Positions 1 to 7,848 are shown, counted from the first letter of the stretch. The stretch: 16,406 nucleotides of DNA from JBDTOX01 sp039933015 (GCA_039933015.1 JBDTOX010000105.1:1-16406), one strand, 5' to 3'. The notes: generated by a model not told the origin, from the sequence alone. Made by a program: numbers and translations.

Positions 1-150
1 CGGAAGATTAGATGCCTGCGGTACCGCGGAATTTATTTGCCGTTGAGCCACCCAACGCGGCTCAATACCTACCGACCATATACCCAATAACAAAGCGGAA
101 GCGCATAGACCATAGATAACGCCATGATTACGTGCAAACTTATTACTCAT
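1..150 (-). CDS. N-terminal part of a membrane-anchored protein, cut by the window edge
   Basis: An open frame starts at an ATG (bases 150-148 on the minus strand) and runs 50 codons off the left edge without a stop. The fragment begins with a short basic stretch (MSNKFARNHG), then a hydrophobic segment at about residues 11-29 (an uncleaved anchor or signal), then IEPRWVAQRQ. A hydrophobic segment followed by an EP-x-W/L motif resembles the N-termini of membrane-anchored metallophosphoesterases of the YkuE type, but no catalytic motif is inside the window, so this identity is only a guess. The start lies 11 nt after the nadB stop, so the gene is probably cotranscribed with nadB. The region before the ATG has no clear Shine-Dalgarno sequence. 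Confidence 0.55.
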   Translation of the reverse strand, partial: MSNKFARNHGVIYGLCASALLLGIWSVGIEPRWVAQRQINSAVPQASNLP

Positions 151-161
151 GCGATGCTAAC

Positions 162-1781
162 TTAATGGTGATGCTGCTGGCCGTGATGTCGATCCAGAAG
201 GCTATAGTAATTTGAAGGCTCGAGTACGGTAGGCACAGCTTCTGGCAGAATGTCCGGGTAATCCTTGCTGTAATGCAGGCCACGACTTTCGTGGCGCTCC
301 ATTGCGCTTTTGACGATGAGCTCGGCTACCTGCAACAAGTTGCGCAGCTCGATCAGGTTATTGCTGATACGGAAATTACTGTAGAACTCATGCACTTCGT
401 CCCGCAACATGTGGATGCGGTGCAGCGCGCGCGTCAGGCGTTTACTGGTACGCACAATCCCCACGTAGTTCCACATGAAGCGTCGCAATTCGTTCCAGTT
501 GTGGGTGATGATGATTTCTTCATCGGCATCGGTCACGCGGCTTTCATCCCAGTCTGGCAGCTTGACGGCGGGTTTGGCTGCTTGCGCCAGAATATCCTGC
601 GCGGCAGCCTGGCCAAAAACCAGGCATTCCAGCAGTGAATTGCTCGCTAGACGGTTGGCGCCATGCAGACCAGTACAGGCGGTCTCGCCGATGGCATAAA
701 GACGGGGTAAGTCGCTGCGACCAATATGATCGGTCATGATGCCGCCGCAGCTGTAATGCGCTGCTGGCACTACCGGGATGGGCTGGCGCGTGATGTCGAT
801 ACCCAGCTCCAAACAGCGCCGGTAAATAGTGGGAAAGTGTGACAGAACAAAATCGGCCGGCTGGTGTGAGATATCCAGATAGACGCAATCGATCCCGCGT
901 TTTTTCATTTCAAAGTCGATAGCGCGCGCCACGACATCGCGTGGTGCCAATTCAGCACGCTCATCGTGCAAGGGCATGAAACGGGTGCCATCGGGCAGTT
1001 TCAGCAAACCGCCTTCACCGCGCACGGCTTCGGTAATCAGGAATGATTTGGCTTGCGGATGATAGAGACAGGTGGGATGGAACTGAATAAATTCCATATT
1101 GGCCACGCGGCAGCCCGCGCGCCATGCCATGGCGACGCCATCGCCAGTGCTCACATCAGGGTTGGTCGTGTACAGATAGACTTTGCCGGTACCGCCCGTA
1201 GCCAGCACGGTTTGTTGTGCACCTATGGTCAGTACCGTGCCGGAGTTGTTGTCGAGTACATAAGCCCCTAAACATTCGCTACCTTCGATTTTTACTTTGC
1301 GTGAGGTAATCAAATCAACTGCGATATGGTCTTCCAGCACAGTGATGTTCGGATGACTACGCACTTTTTCAGCAAGGGTTTTTTGTACTGCATGCCCGGT
1401 GGCGTCGGCTGCATGAATAATGCGTCTATGGCTATGGCCTCCTTCACGCGTCAAATGATAGCCACTATCGTCGTCTTCTCGCGTAAAAGGCACGCCTTCC
1501 TCAATTAGCCACTCGACGGTTTCGCGACCGTGCTTGGCTACCAGTCGCGTGACTTCGGCATCGCACAGGCCTGCGCCCGCAATCAAGGTGTCCTGGATAT
1601 GGGCTTCAATTGAATCATCATCCGTAAGCACAGCAGCAATACCGCCCTGTGCCCAGTTGCTTGAGCTGTCATTCAGGCCGCGTTTGCTAACTAGGCAAAC
1701 CTTTTTATTTGCTGCAACTTTAAGTGCAAGCGTGAGGCCGGCGAGACCGCTGCCAATAATAAGTACGTCGTATTGCTGCAT
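162..1781 (-). CDS. nadB: L-aspartate oxidase NadB
   Basis: NadB oxidises L-aspartate to iminoaspartate with FAD. NadA (not in this window) then condenses this with dihydroxyacetone phosphate to quinolinate for de novo NAD synthesis in the cytoplasm. The 539-residue length matches the E. coli protein (about 540). Visible signatures are the FAD Rossmann motif GSGLAG (residues 10-15), SNWAQGGIAA (41-50), HLTREGGHSHRR (109-120) with the conserved Glu113, FIQFHPTCLYHP, EAVRGEGGLL with the catalytic Arg, HYSCGGI, and GLHGANRLASNSLLE near the FAD/succinate-type active site. It is clearly NadB rather than the related fumarate reductase or succinate dehydrogenase flavoproteins, because of the C-terminal helical domain and the RLASNSLLECLVFG ending. 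The gene diverges from rpoE, an arrangement also seen in E. coli and Pseudomonas. The C-terminus is unusually histidine-rich (RHHGQQHHH). Confidence 0.97.
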   Translation of the reverse strand: MQQYDVLIIGSGLAGLTLALKVAANKKVCLVSKRGLNDSSSNWAQGGIAAVLTDDDSIEAHIQDTLIAGAGLCDAEVTRLVAKHGRETVEWLIEEGVPFTREDDDSGYHLTREGGHSHRRIIHAADATGHAVQKTLAEKVRSHPNITVLEDHIAVDLITSRKVKIEGSECLGAYVLDNNSGTVLTIGAQQTVLATGGTGKVYLYTTNPDVSTGDGVAMAWRAGCRVANMEFIQFHPTCLYHPQAKSFLITEAVRGEGGLLKLPDGTRFMPLHDERAELAPRDVVARAIDFEMKKRGIDCVYLDISHQPADFVLSHFPTIYRRCLELGIDITRQPIPVVPAAHYSCGGIMTDHIGRSDLPRLYAIGETACTGLHGANRLASNSLLECLVFGQAAAQDILAQAAKPAVKLPDWDESRVTDADEEIIITHNWNELRRFMWNYVGIVRTSKRLTRALHRIHMLRDEVHEFYSNFRISNNLIELRNLLQVAELIVKSAMERHESRGLHYSKDYPDILPEAVPTVLEPSNYYSLLDRHHGQQHHH

Positions 1782-1798
1782 GAGTAATCTACGTGGGT

Positions 1799-1827
1799 GA
1801 ACTTTCGCGAGTTTAGCGCTGTCTTGA
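1799..1827 (+). promoter_or_regulatory. Candidate sigma-E-type promoter for rpoE (autoregulation)
   Basis: GAACTT (1799-1804) matches the core of the sigma-E -35 element. After 16 nt comes GTCTTGA (1821-1827), close to the -10 form GTCTGA/GTCTAA. Spacing is within the range known for RpoE/AlgU promoters, and these sigma factors commonly transcribe their own operon. The -10 candidate lies in the left arm of an inverted repeat. The match is imperfect (an extra T in the -10) and was found by eye only. Confidence 0.38.
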
Positions 1828-1852
1828 GATGTAAGCTAGTCAAGACAGCGCT
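1815..1852. repeat. Perfect 13-bp inverted repeat between nadB and rpoE
   Basis: AGCGCTGTCTTGA (1815-1827) is repeated as its exact reverse complement at 1840-1852, with a 12-nt spacer. It lies in the short region between the divergent genes nadB and rpoE. No T-run follows on either strand, so it does not look like an intrinsic terminator. It could be an operator for a dimeric regulator or a hairpin in a leader RNA. Its left arm overlaps the proposed sigma-E -10 element. Confidence 0.6.
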
Positions 1853-1975
1853 GGGAGACACGTGATGATACATATAAAGAGTGTGGAAGGGTTTTCGCGC
1901 CTGAGTTTCGTAGATACAACGATGCAAGGGTATACTGCGACTGTTAAAAAAACGCAGGCAGGGAGTACAGCCGCT

Positions 1976-2593
1976 ATGGGTGGCAACCCGACAGTGGGTA
2001 ACCGTGAAATAGATCAGGAATTGGTCGAGCGCGCGCAGCGCGGCGACAAGCAGGCCTTTGGCATGCTGGTGGAAAAATACCAGCGTAAATTGGGCCGCTT
2101 GCTGTCACGCCTGATTCGTGATCCGGCGGAAGTTGAAGATGTGGTGCAGGAGTCCTTTATCAAGGCCTATCGTGCGTTGCCCAACTTCCGTGGGGACAGT
2201 GCGTTTTACACATGGCTGTATCGTATCGGCATTAATACGGCTAAAAACTACTTGGTAGCCATGGGACGCAGGCCACAGGTGACAACTGAAATCGAGATCG
2301 AAGATGCAGAAAACTTTGAGGACGGTAATGAGTTGCGCACCATGGATACACCGGAAACTGAACTCATGGGTAAGCAAATTGCCCAAACTGTTAATGACAC
2401 AGTGGCTTCTTTACCTGAGGAATTGCGCACAGCAATTACCCTGCGTGAAATTGAAGGGCTGAGCTACGAAGAGATTGCAACTTTGATGAACTGCCCGATC
2501 GGTACGGTGCGTTCGCGTATCTTTAGAGCGCGCGAAACCATAGCACAGAAGCTACGCCCCTTATTGGACACCCCGCAAGATAAACGGTGGTAG
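1976..2593 (+). CDS. rpoE: RNA polymerase extracytoplasmic stress sigma factor RpoE (AlgU-like)
   Basis: RpoE directs RNA polymerase to envelope-stress promoters and is held inactive by RseA at the inner membrane. With this start the protein has 205 residues, near the family norm of 190-205. Region 2 spans about residues 28-95, with DVVQESFIKAYRALPNFRGD and SAFYTWLYRIGINTAKNYL. Region 4 spans about 146-188, with LPEELRTAITLREIEGLSYE and the helix-turn-helix EEIATLMNCPIGTVRSRIF. The frame is open upstream to an ATG at 1862 (38 more codons) with another ATG at 1922, but the family homology begins only at GNREIDQELVERAQRG. I chose ATG 1976 because GGGAG (1961-1965) precedes it; GTG 1994 is another possibility. 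It heads a module with rseA, rseB, rseC and mucD. The stop lies 14 nt before the rseA start. Confidence 0.95.
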   Translation: MGGNPTVGNREIDQELVERAQRGDKQAFGMLVEKYQRKLGRLLSRLIRDPAEVEDVVQESFIKAYRALPNFRGDSAFYTWLYRIGINTAKNYLVAMGRRPQVTTEIEIEDAENFEDGNELRTMDTPETELMGKQIAQTVNDTVASLPEELRTAITLREIEGLSYEEIATLMNCPIGTVRSRIFRARETIAQKLRPLLDTPQDKRW

Positions 2594-2607
2594 CACAGGA
2601 GATGGAA

Positions 2608-3063
2608 ATGAAAGATCAAATTTCAGCGCTGATGGATGACGAACTGGCGCTAGAAAGCTCGGAGTATGTGTTTACTGCAGCAAAAGCTGACGGCGAATTG
2701 AGTGAGTGTTGGGCAACCTACCATTTGATCGGGGATGCCATGCGTGGCAACCCGGTGTTCAAGCTGGACTTTAAGCAGCGTCTGATGCAAGAGCTGGAGT
2801 CAGAACCTACCGTATTGGCACCTCGCACCAAAAAACCATTTATCAAAACACCAGCCTTATGGTCAATTGCAGCTTCGGTAGCTGCGGTGCTGTTCGTGAG
2901 TTGGATGGTCTTACAACAGCAAGTTGAAACCGGTAACGATATTGCCCCTGTGGAAATTGCACAAAATCTTCCTTCAGAATATCTCCTGGCACATCAAGCA
3001 TTAGCCCCTACCAACTCAGCCTATTACATTCAGCCAGTTGGTTATTCAGAAAGCGGTAACTAA
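2608..3063 (+). CDS. rseA: Anti-sigma-E factor RseA (MucA-like)
   Basis: RseA is a single-pass inner-membrane protein whose cytoplasmic N-terminal domain binds and blocks RpoE. Envelope stress triggers its stepwise proteolysis. The 151-residue protein begins MKDQISALMDDELA, the typical start of the RseA N-terminal domain, and continues with CWATYHLIGDAMRG (residues 34-47). One membrane segment lies at about 83-102 (ALWSIAASVAAVLFVSWMVL), followed by a short periplasmic tail of about 48 residues, shorter than in E. coli RseA (216 aa in total). The start at 2608 is preferred because AGGAG (2597-2601) sits 6 nt before it; the frame is open back to GTG 2587, overlapping rpoE. The stop TAA overlaps the rseB ATG by one base (TAATG), suggesting translational coupling. 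The site-1 and site-2 proteases DegS and RseP are not encoded here. Confidence 0.93.
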   Translation: MKDQISALMDDELALESSEYVFTAAKADGELSECWATYHLIGDAMRGNPVFKLDFKQRLMQELESEPTVLAPRTKKPFIKTPALWSIAASVAAVLFVSWMVLQQQVETGNDIAPVEIAQNLPSEYLLAHQALAPTNSAYYIQPVGYSESGN

Positions 3064-4028
3064 TGAAACGTGTTCTGCTGGCTTGCTTGCTGGCATGCCA
3101 ACTTTCATTTGCGTTTGCAGGGCAGGACGCGGTTGATGACCCATGGCTGGTGCTGCAAAAAGCAGCGCGCGCAGCTAGAGAGCTCAGCTATAAAGGGGTA
3201 TTTGTCTATCAGGCTGGCCCGAATGCAAAAGCAGTACAAATTACCCATATGAACTACGGGCAGGGTGAATATGCTCATGTCGTGGTGCTGGATGGTTCTC
3301 CGCGCGAAGCCTTAAGCCAAGGTAGCGATGTCGTCATTTTTAGTCCGCGCAACGAAAAAGTCATCATTGAAAAGCGGCATGGTAAAAACCTCTTCCCTGC
3401 GCTACTTCCAGCCAATATGGATGTTATTAAACTCTGTTATCAAGCCCGTATCGGCGGGCAGGAACGCATAGGCGGGCGGGATGGCCAAGTGGTTTTTCTT
3501 AATCCCCGTGATCGCTATCGCTATGGCTATAAATTCTGGGCAGATCGCGAATACGGTTTGCTGCTTAAATCCGTGACGATCAATGCACGTAATGAACCCA
3601 TGGAGCAGATGGCCTTTAACCAGCTGACTTTGCTAAACACACAAAACATGGACTGGTTTCATCCTGATGTGGATCCTGACAAGGATTACATCATGGAAGA
3701 AACTGCGCCAACCGACTCTACACTGGCTGTAGATGATTGGACAGTCAGCCAGCTGCCTGCCGGGTTTCGTAAAATAGACCAGGTAACACGTATGGTGCCA
3801 GGCAAGTCGGCCCCCGTGACCCACCTGGTTTTTTCAGATGGGCTCGCTGCGGTTTCTCTTTTTATTGAGCCTTTATCCAAGGGTATGCGCCCAAAGACCG
3901 GGCACACCACAATGGGCGCCACAAACTTCTACGCAGCCATCGTAGACGGGCATCAAATTATGGTGGTAGGTGAAGTGCCTGAAACCACCGTTTCACAAAT
4001 TGCCAGTGCCGTCAGTTTTAAGAAATAA
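3063..4028 (+). CDS. rseB: Periplasmic sigma-E regulator RseB (MucB)
   Basis: RseB binds the periplasmic part of RseA and shields it from cleavage. In E. coli it senses misplaced lipopolysaccharide or lipoprotein-like ligands. The 321-residue product has a signal peptide (MKRVLLACLLACQLSFAFA, probable cleavage before Gly20). The N-terminal MucB/RseB domain, with a LolA/LppX-like fold in known structures, includes AARELSYKGVFVYQ (about residues 37-50). A smaller C-terminal domain starts near DDWTVSQLPAGFRKIDQVTR and runs to the end (FYAAIVDGHQIMVVGEVPET). Length is typical for the family. The start overlaps the rseA stop by one base, and rseC begins 5 nt downstream, so the three are almost certainly one transcript. 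Confidence 0.93.
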   Translation: MKRVLLACLLACQLSFAFAGQDAVDDPWLVLQKAARAARELSYKGVFVYQAGPNAKAVQITHMNYGQGEYAHVVVLDGSPREALSQGSDVVIFSPRNEKVIIEKRHGKNLFPALLPANMDVIKLCYQARIGGQERIGGRDGQVVFLNPRDRYRYGYKFWADREYGLLLKSVTINARNEPMEQMAFNQLTLLNTQNMDWFHPDVDPDKDYIMEETAPTDSTLAVDDWTVSQLPAGFRKIDQVTRMVPGKSAPVTHLVFSDGLAAVSLFIEPLSKGMRPKTGHTTMGATNFYAAIVDGHQIMVVGEVPETTVSQIASAVSFKK

Positions 4029-4033
4029 TCCAT

Positions 4034-4510
4034 ATGATTGAAGAACACGCCATAGTTGTTGATATCGATAATGATGCTGCAATGCTGGAAATTGTACGCC
4101 GCACCCCCTGTGGTCTTTGCGGTCAGAGTCGCGGTTGCGGTATTTCCATATGGGGCAGGCTGTTTGGCCACAAACCCAATATTTTCAAAGCAGTCAATCA
4201 AATTAATGCAAAAATCGGTGATAGCGTAATTGTAGGCATTGAAGAGCAGGCGCTGCTCACGAGCTCAATGACTGTTTACGGTATTCCGCTTTTGGCTATG
4301 CTTGCTGGTGCGCTGCTTGCAGCTGGTCTTTTTGCCGGCGAAGCCTCAGGTCATGCTGACCGCAATGCTGTCATCGGCGCCGTTATTGGCCTGGTATTCG
4401 GCTTGCTGTGGGTTAAAGCACATACTGCTGGACGTGGTTTGGATGCGCGTTATCGCCCGGTAATTTTACGTGCTGGAGATAACGGCATGATTAAATTGAA
4501 ATGTGAATGA
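4034..4510 (+). CDS. rseC: RseC/MucC family inner-membrane regulator
   Basis: The 158-residue protein has the RseC/MucC layout: a short N-terminal soluble part with a cysteine cluster (C26, C29 and C35 in TPCGLCGQSRGCGIS), a beta-rich segment (AKIGDSVIVGIEEQ), then two membrane helices at about 79-101 and 111-129 with a short C-terminal cytoplasmic tail. RseC has a minor, poorly understood positive effect on sigma-E activity, and related proteins are linked to SoxR reduction (RsxC/RseC complex); the cysteines fit a redox or metal role, but that is inference. The ATG lies 5 nt after the rseB stop and has only a weak ribosome-binding site. mucD starts 9 nt after its stop. Confidence 0.9.
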   Translation: MIEEHAIVVDIDNDAAMLEIVRRTPCGLCGQSRGCGISIWGRLFGHKPNIFKAVNQINAKIGDSVIVGIEEQALLTSSMTVYGIPLLAMLAGALLAAGLFAGEASGHADRNAVIGAVIGLVFGLLWVKAHTAGRGLDARYRPVILRAGDNGMIKLKCE

Positions 4511-4519
4511 GGTGAATAA

Positions 4520-5941
4520 ATGATCAAAAAGCTGATTGCGGTTTCCGTAATATGTTTTTCTTTTGCCGGAACTGCATTTTCCAGAGATTTACCAGATTTT
4601 ACCGAGCTGGCAGAAAAACAGGGCGCGGCAGTAGTAAATATCAGTGTCACGCAGGTGATGCACGGTGGTGGCGCTAATATGGGCATGCCATTCCCTGGCA
4701 TGCCAGACGATGAGGCGCTGGGTGAATTTTTCCGCCGGTTTGGTATTCCTGGAGTCCCGGGTGGCCAAGGTGCGCCAGAGCAAGACTATAAGTCCCAATC
4801 ACTGGGTTCCGGTTTTATTCTTAGTAGTGATGGCTATGTCCTGACCAATGCGCACGTAGTTGATGAGGCAAACGAAGTCATTGTTAAACTGTCAGACAAG
4901 CGCGAATTTAAAGCCAAGATCATAGGCGCGGATCGCCGTACAGATGTTGCTCTGCTCAAGATTGCAGCTAGTGGCCTGCCCAAAGTCACGGTAGGCGACC
5001 CCGGCCAGCTTAAAGTGGGTGAATGGGTAGCCGCGATCGGCTCGCCATTCGGGCTCGAAAATACCATTACGGCAGGCATTGTCAGTGCCAAGGGCCGTGC
5101 CTTGCCACAAGAGAATTTTGTGCCTTTCATCCAGACTGATGTGGCTATTAATCCAGGTAATTCTGGGGGGCCACTATTTAACCTGAAGGGGGAAGTGGTC
5201 GGTATTAACTCCCAGATATATAGTCGCACCGGTGGTTACATGGGCCTGTCATTTGCCATTCCAATTGATGTGGCTATCGAAGTTTCCAACCAGCTTAAAG
5301 CCACTGGCAAAGTCACCCGTGGCTGGTTGGGTATTGGTATTCAGGAAATGACCAAGGATCTCGCGGAATCTTTCGGTATGAAGAATACCAATGGCGCTCT
5401 GGTGGCTGGTGTGGAAAAGGGTAGCCCTGCAGAAAAGGGCGGTTTGGAAGCGGGCGACGTGATTGTAAAATTTGATGGTAAAACAGTCGCTACCTCATCC
5501 GACCTGCCGCGTGCAGTTGGTGCTACCAAACCAGGAAAAGCTGTTCCGGTTGAAATACTGCGTAAAGGCGCGAGCCGCATGCTGAATATAACAATCGGTG
5601 AAATGCCCGTCAGTAAGGATGAGCCAGTGGTCAGTTCCAAAGGCCCGGCTAAGCCAGAAACCAACCGCATCGGATTGGTGTTGCGCGAGCTGACACCTCA
5701 GCAGAAAAAGCAATTGAATGGCAAAAATGGATTGCTGGTGCTGGAGGCACAAGGCCCCGCGGCACAGGCAGGGATACGTCGTGGCGATGTGGTGCTGGGT
5801 CTGAATAACAGTGAGGTGCAAAATCTCGAGCAGTTCAATAAGCAGATTACCGCCGTAGCCAGCGGTAAAATTGTGGCGCTGCGGGTAATGCGCGGGGATA
5901 GCACGCTCTATGTCCCGGTCACGGTAGGTAACAGTAAATAG
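4520..5941 (+). CDS. mucD: Periplasmic serine protease/chaperone MucD (DegP/HtrA family)
   Basis: MucD degrades or refolds damaged envelope proteins, and in Pseudomonas it dampens the sigma-E (AlgU) response. The 473-residue product has a signal peptide (residues 1-21, cleavage near AFS-RD), then a Gly/Met/Pro-rich flexible segment (about 49-88). A trypsin-like domain follows with the triad His112 (LTNAHVVD), Asp142 (RRTDVALLKI) and Ser215 (NPGNSGGPLF). Two PDZ domains lie at about 265-360 (GWLGIGIQEMTKDLAESFGM to about VEILRKGASRM) and 385-470 (LVLRELTPQQKKQLNGKNGL to the end). Two PDZ domains mark it as DegP/DegQ/MucD type, not the one-PDZ, membrane-anchored DegS. GAGGTG (4509-4514) before the ATG is a good ribosome-binding site. 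It closes an rpoE-rseABC-mucD module laid out like algU-mucABCD. Confidence 0.95.
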   Translation: MIKKLIAVSVICFSFAGTAFSRDLPDFTELAEKQGAAVVNISVTQVMHGGGANMGMPFPGMPDDEALGEFFRRFGIPGVPGGQGAPEQDYKSQSLGSGFILSSDGYVLTNAHVVDEANEVIVKLSDKREFKAKIIGADRRTDVALLKIAASGLPKVTVGDPGQLKVGEWVAAIGSPFGLENTITAGIVSAKGRALPQENFVPFIQTDVAINPGNSGGPLFNLKGEVVGINSQIYSRTGGYMGLSFAIPIDVAIEVSNQLKATGKVTRGWLGIGIQEMTKDLAESFGMKNTNGALVAGVEKGSPAEKGGLEAGDVIVKFDGKTVATSSDLPRAVGATKPGKAVPVEILRKGASRMLNITIGEMPVSKDEPVVSSKGPAKPETNRIGLVLRELTPQQKKQLNGKNGLLVLEAQGPAAQAGIRRGDVVLGLNNSEVQNLEQFNKQITAVASGKIVALRVMRGDSTLYVPVTVGNSK

Positions 5942-6004
5942 CTGAGACTAAAGGTGCGGACACGGCGCGTTTACTGTAAAATCCGTACTCAAATAGTCTT
6001 ATAC

Positions 6005-6032
6005 AACAGGGCGCTTCGGCGCCCTTGTTATT
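6005..6032 (+). terminator. UUCG-loop hairpin, candidate terminator or attenuator after mucD
   Basis: AACAGGGCGC, loop TTCG, then GCGCCCTTGTT form a stem of seven G/C-rich pairs closed by the very stable C(UUCG)G tetraloop, extended by three A/T and C/G pairs past a one-base bulge. A short T-rich stretch (TTGTTATT) follows. It separates the stress module from lepA, whose ATG is only 25 nt further on. No room remains for a full promoter between them, so partial read-through (attenuation), or a promoter upstream that places the hairpin in the lepA leader, must be assumed. Confidence 0.6.
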
Positions 6033-6054
6033 AGCTTGTCCATTGACCCCATCC

Positions 6055-7848
6055 ATGAAAAATATTCGTAACTTCTCCATTATTGCCCATATCGATCACG
6101 GTAAATCTACCTTGGCAGACCGCATCATCCAGTTTTGCGGCGGCTTATCCGACCGTGAGATGGAGGCACAAGTGTTGGACTCCATGGATCTGGAGCGTGA
6201 GCGCGGCATTACCATCAAGGCGCAAACTGTTGCCCTGCATTACCAGGCGCTTAGCGGCGAAATGTATCAGCTCAATCTTATTGATACTCCAGGTCATGTC
6301 GATTTCTCCTATGAAGTAAGCCGCTCATTATCAGCTTGCGAAGGTGCATTGCTGGTGGTCGATGCCTCGCAGGGTGTTGAGGCGCAAAGTGTAGCCAATT
6401 GCTACACAGCGATTGATCTGGGTGTCGAAGTTACCGCAGTGCTGAATAAAATTGACTTGCCTTCAGCCGATCCGGACCGCGTGATTCAGGAAATCGAAGA
6501 CGTGATCGGTGTGGAAGCCACCGATGCCGTGCGCTGTTCCGCCAAGACGGGCGAAGGCGTGCGCGATGTGCTGGAAGCGGTTGTGGCACGCGTGCCAGCG
6601 CCGAAAGGTGATGTTACCAAGCCTCTGAAGGCGCTCATCATCGACTCCTGGTTTGATAATTATGTTGGCGTAGTCATGCTGGTGCGCGTGGTGGACGGCA
6701 TTTTAAGACCCAAAGATAAAATCAAGATGATGGCGACCAAGGCTGTACATCTTTGCGAGCAGGTCGGTATCTTTACGCCAAAATCCCAGGCAAAGGAATC
6801 ACTGTCTGCCGGTGAGGTAGGTTTTATTATTGCCGGCATTAAGGAGCTGACCAGCGCCAAAGTTGGCGATACCGTTACGCTGGAAGCCAAGCCTGCTAGT
6901 GAAGCGTTGCCTGGTTTCAAGGAGGTCCAGCCTCAGGTATTTGCCGGTTTATATCCTGTCGAGTCGAACCAGTTTGAAGCCTTGCGCACCGCATTGGAAA
7001 AGTTGCAGCTCAATGATGCATCCTTGCAGTATGAACCGGAAAACTCTACGGCTCTAGGTTTCGGCTTCCGCTGTGGCTTCCTGGGTTTGCTGCACATGGA
7101 AATTGTGCAAGAGCGCCTGGAACGCGAATACGATATGGATCTGATTACCACCGCGCCGACAGTGGTTTACGAGCTGCTGCTGAAAAATGGTGAAGTCGTA
7201 CAAATTGAAAATCCATCGCGTCTGCCTGAGCCTTCACGTATCGAAGAAATTCGTGAGCCCATGATTACCACCAACCTGCTCATGCCGCAGGACTATGTGG
7301 GGCCGGTGATGACGCTGTGTAATGGCAAGCGCGGTATCCAGCGCAATATGCAGTACATGGGGCGGCAGGTCATGCTGACCTACGAGATGCCGCTGAATGA
7401 AGTGGTATTGGATTTCTTTGATAAGCTCAAGTCTGTCTCACGTGGCTATGCATCCATGGATTATGCGTTCCTGGAGTTTCGTGCAGCCGACTTGGTCAAG
7501 CTTGATATCATGGTCAATGGCGAGCGTGTTGATGCGCTCTCGTTGATTGTGCATCGCGCCAACAGCCTATACCGTGGGCGCCAGCTGTGTTCCAAGATGC
7601 GTGAGCTGATTCCGCGCCAGATGTTTGATGTGGCGGTGCAAGCGTCGATAGGCGCCAATATAATCGCGCGCGAAACGGTGAAAGCTCTGCGTAAGAATGT
7701 GCTGGCAAAATGCTATGGTGGTGACATCACGCGTAAGAAGAAATTGCTGGAAAAGCAAAAAGAAGGCAAAAAACGCATGAAGCAGGTGGGTAATGTGGAA
7801 ATTCCACAGGAAGCATTCCTGGCAATTTTGAGGGTGGAAGACAAATGA
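6055..7848 (+). CDS. lepA: Translation elongation factor 4 (LepA/EF-4), ribosomal GTPase
   Basis: LepA is an EF-G-like GTPase acting on the ribosome (back-translocation or initiation/assembly roles have been proposed). The start MKNIRNFSIIAHIDHGKST matches the family, giving 597 residues, the usual size. G motifs are G1 AHIDHGKST (11-19), G2 RERGIT (48-53), G3 DTPGH (77-81), G4 NKID (131-134) and G5 SAK (162-164). EF-G-like domains follow, including FRCGFLGLLHMEIVQERLER. The LepA-specific C-terminal domain contains DFFDKLKSVSRGYASMDYAF and ends with AKCYGGDITRKKKLLEKQKE and KQVGNVEIPQEAFLAILRVE. The frame is open 10 codons upstream to TTG 6025, but that is unlikely because it lies in the hairpin. 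No clear Shine-Dalgarno precedes the ATG. It overlaps lepB by 4 nt (ATGA). Confidence 0.97.
   Translation: MKNIRNFSIIAHIDHGKSTLADRIIQFCGGLSDREMEAQVLDSMDLERERGITIKAQTVALHYQALSGEMYQLNLIDTPGHVDFSYEVSRSLSACEGALLVVDASQGVEAQSVANCYTAIDLGVEVTAVLNKIDLPSADPDRVIQEIEDVIGVEATDAVRCSAKTGEGVRDVLEAVVARVPAPKGDVTKPLKALIIDSWFDNYVGVVMLVRVVDGILRPKDKIKMMATKAVHLCEQVGIFTPKSQAKESLSAGEVGFIIAGIKELTSAKVGDTVTLEAKPASEALPGFKEVQPQVFAGLYPVESNQFEALRTALEKLQLNDASLQYEPENSTALGFGFRCGFLGLLHMEIVQERLEREYDMDLITTAPTVVYELLLKNGEVVQIENPSRLPEPSRIEEIREPMITTNLLMPQDYVGPVMTLCNGKRGIQRNMQYMGRQVMLTYEMPLNEVVLDFFDKLKSVSRGYASMDYAFLEFRAADLVKLDIMVNGERVDALSLIVHRANSLYRGRQLCSKMRELIPRQMFDVAVQASIGANIIARETVKALRKNVLAKCYGGDITRKKKLLEKQKEGKKRMKQVGNVEIPQEAFLAILRVEDK

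Noticed and set aside
1810..1838. Possible nadB promoter on the minus strand (TTGACT with TAAACT)
   Set aside because: The spacer would be 22 nt, too long for a sigma-70 promoter, and the nearer -35 alternative is a poor match.
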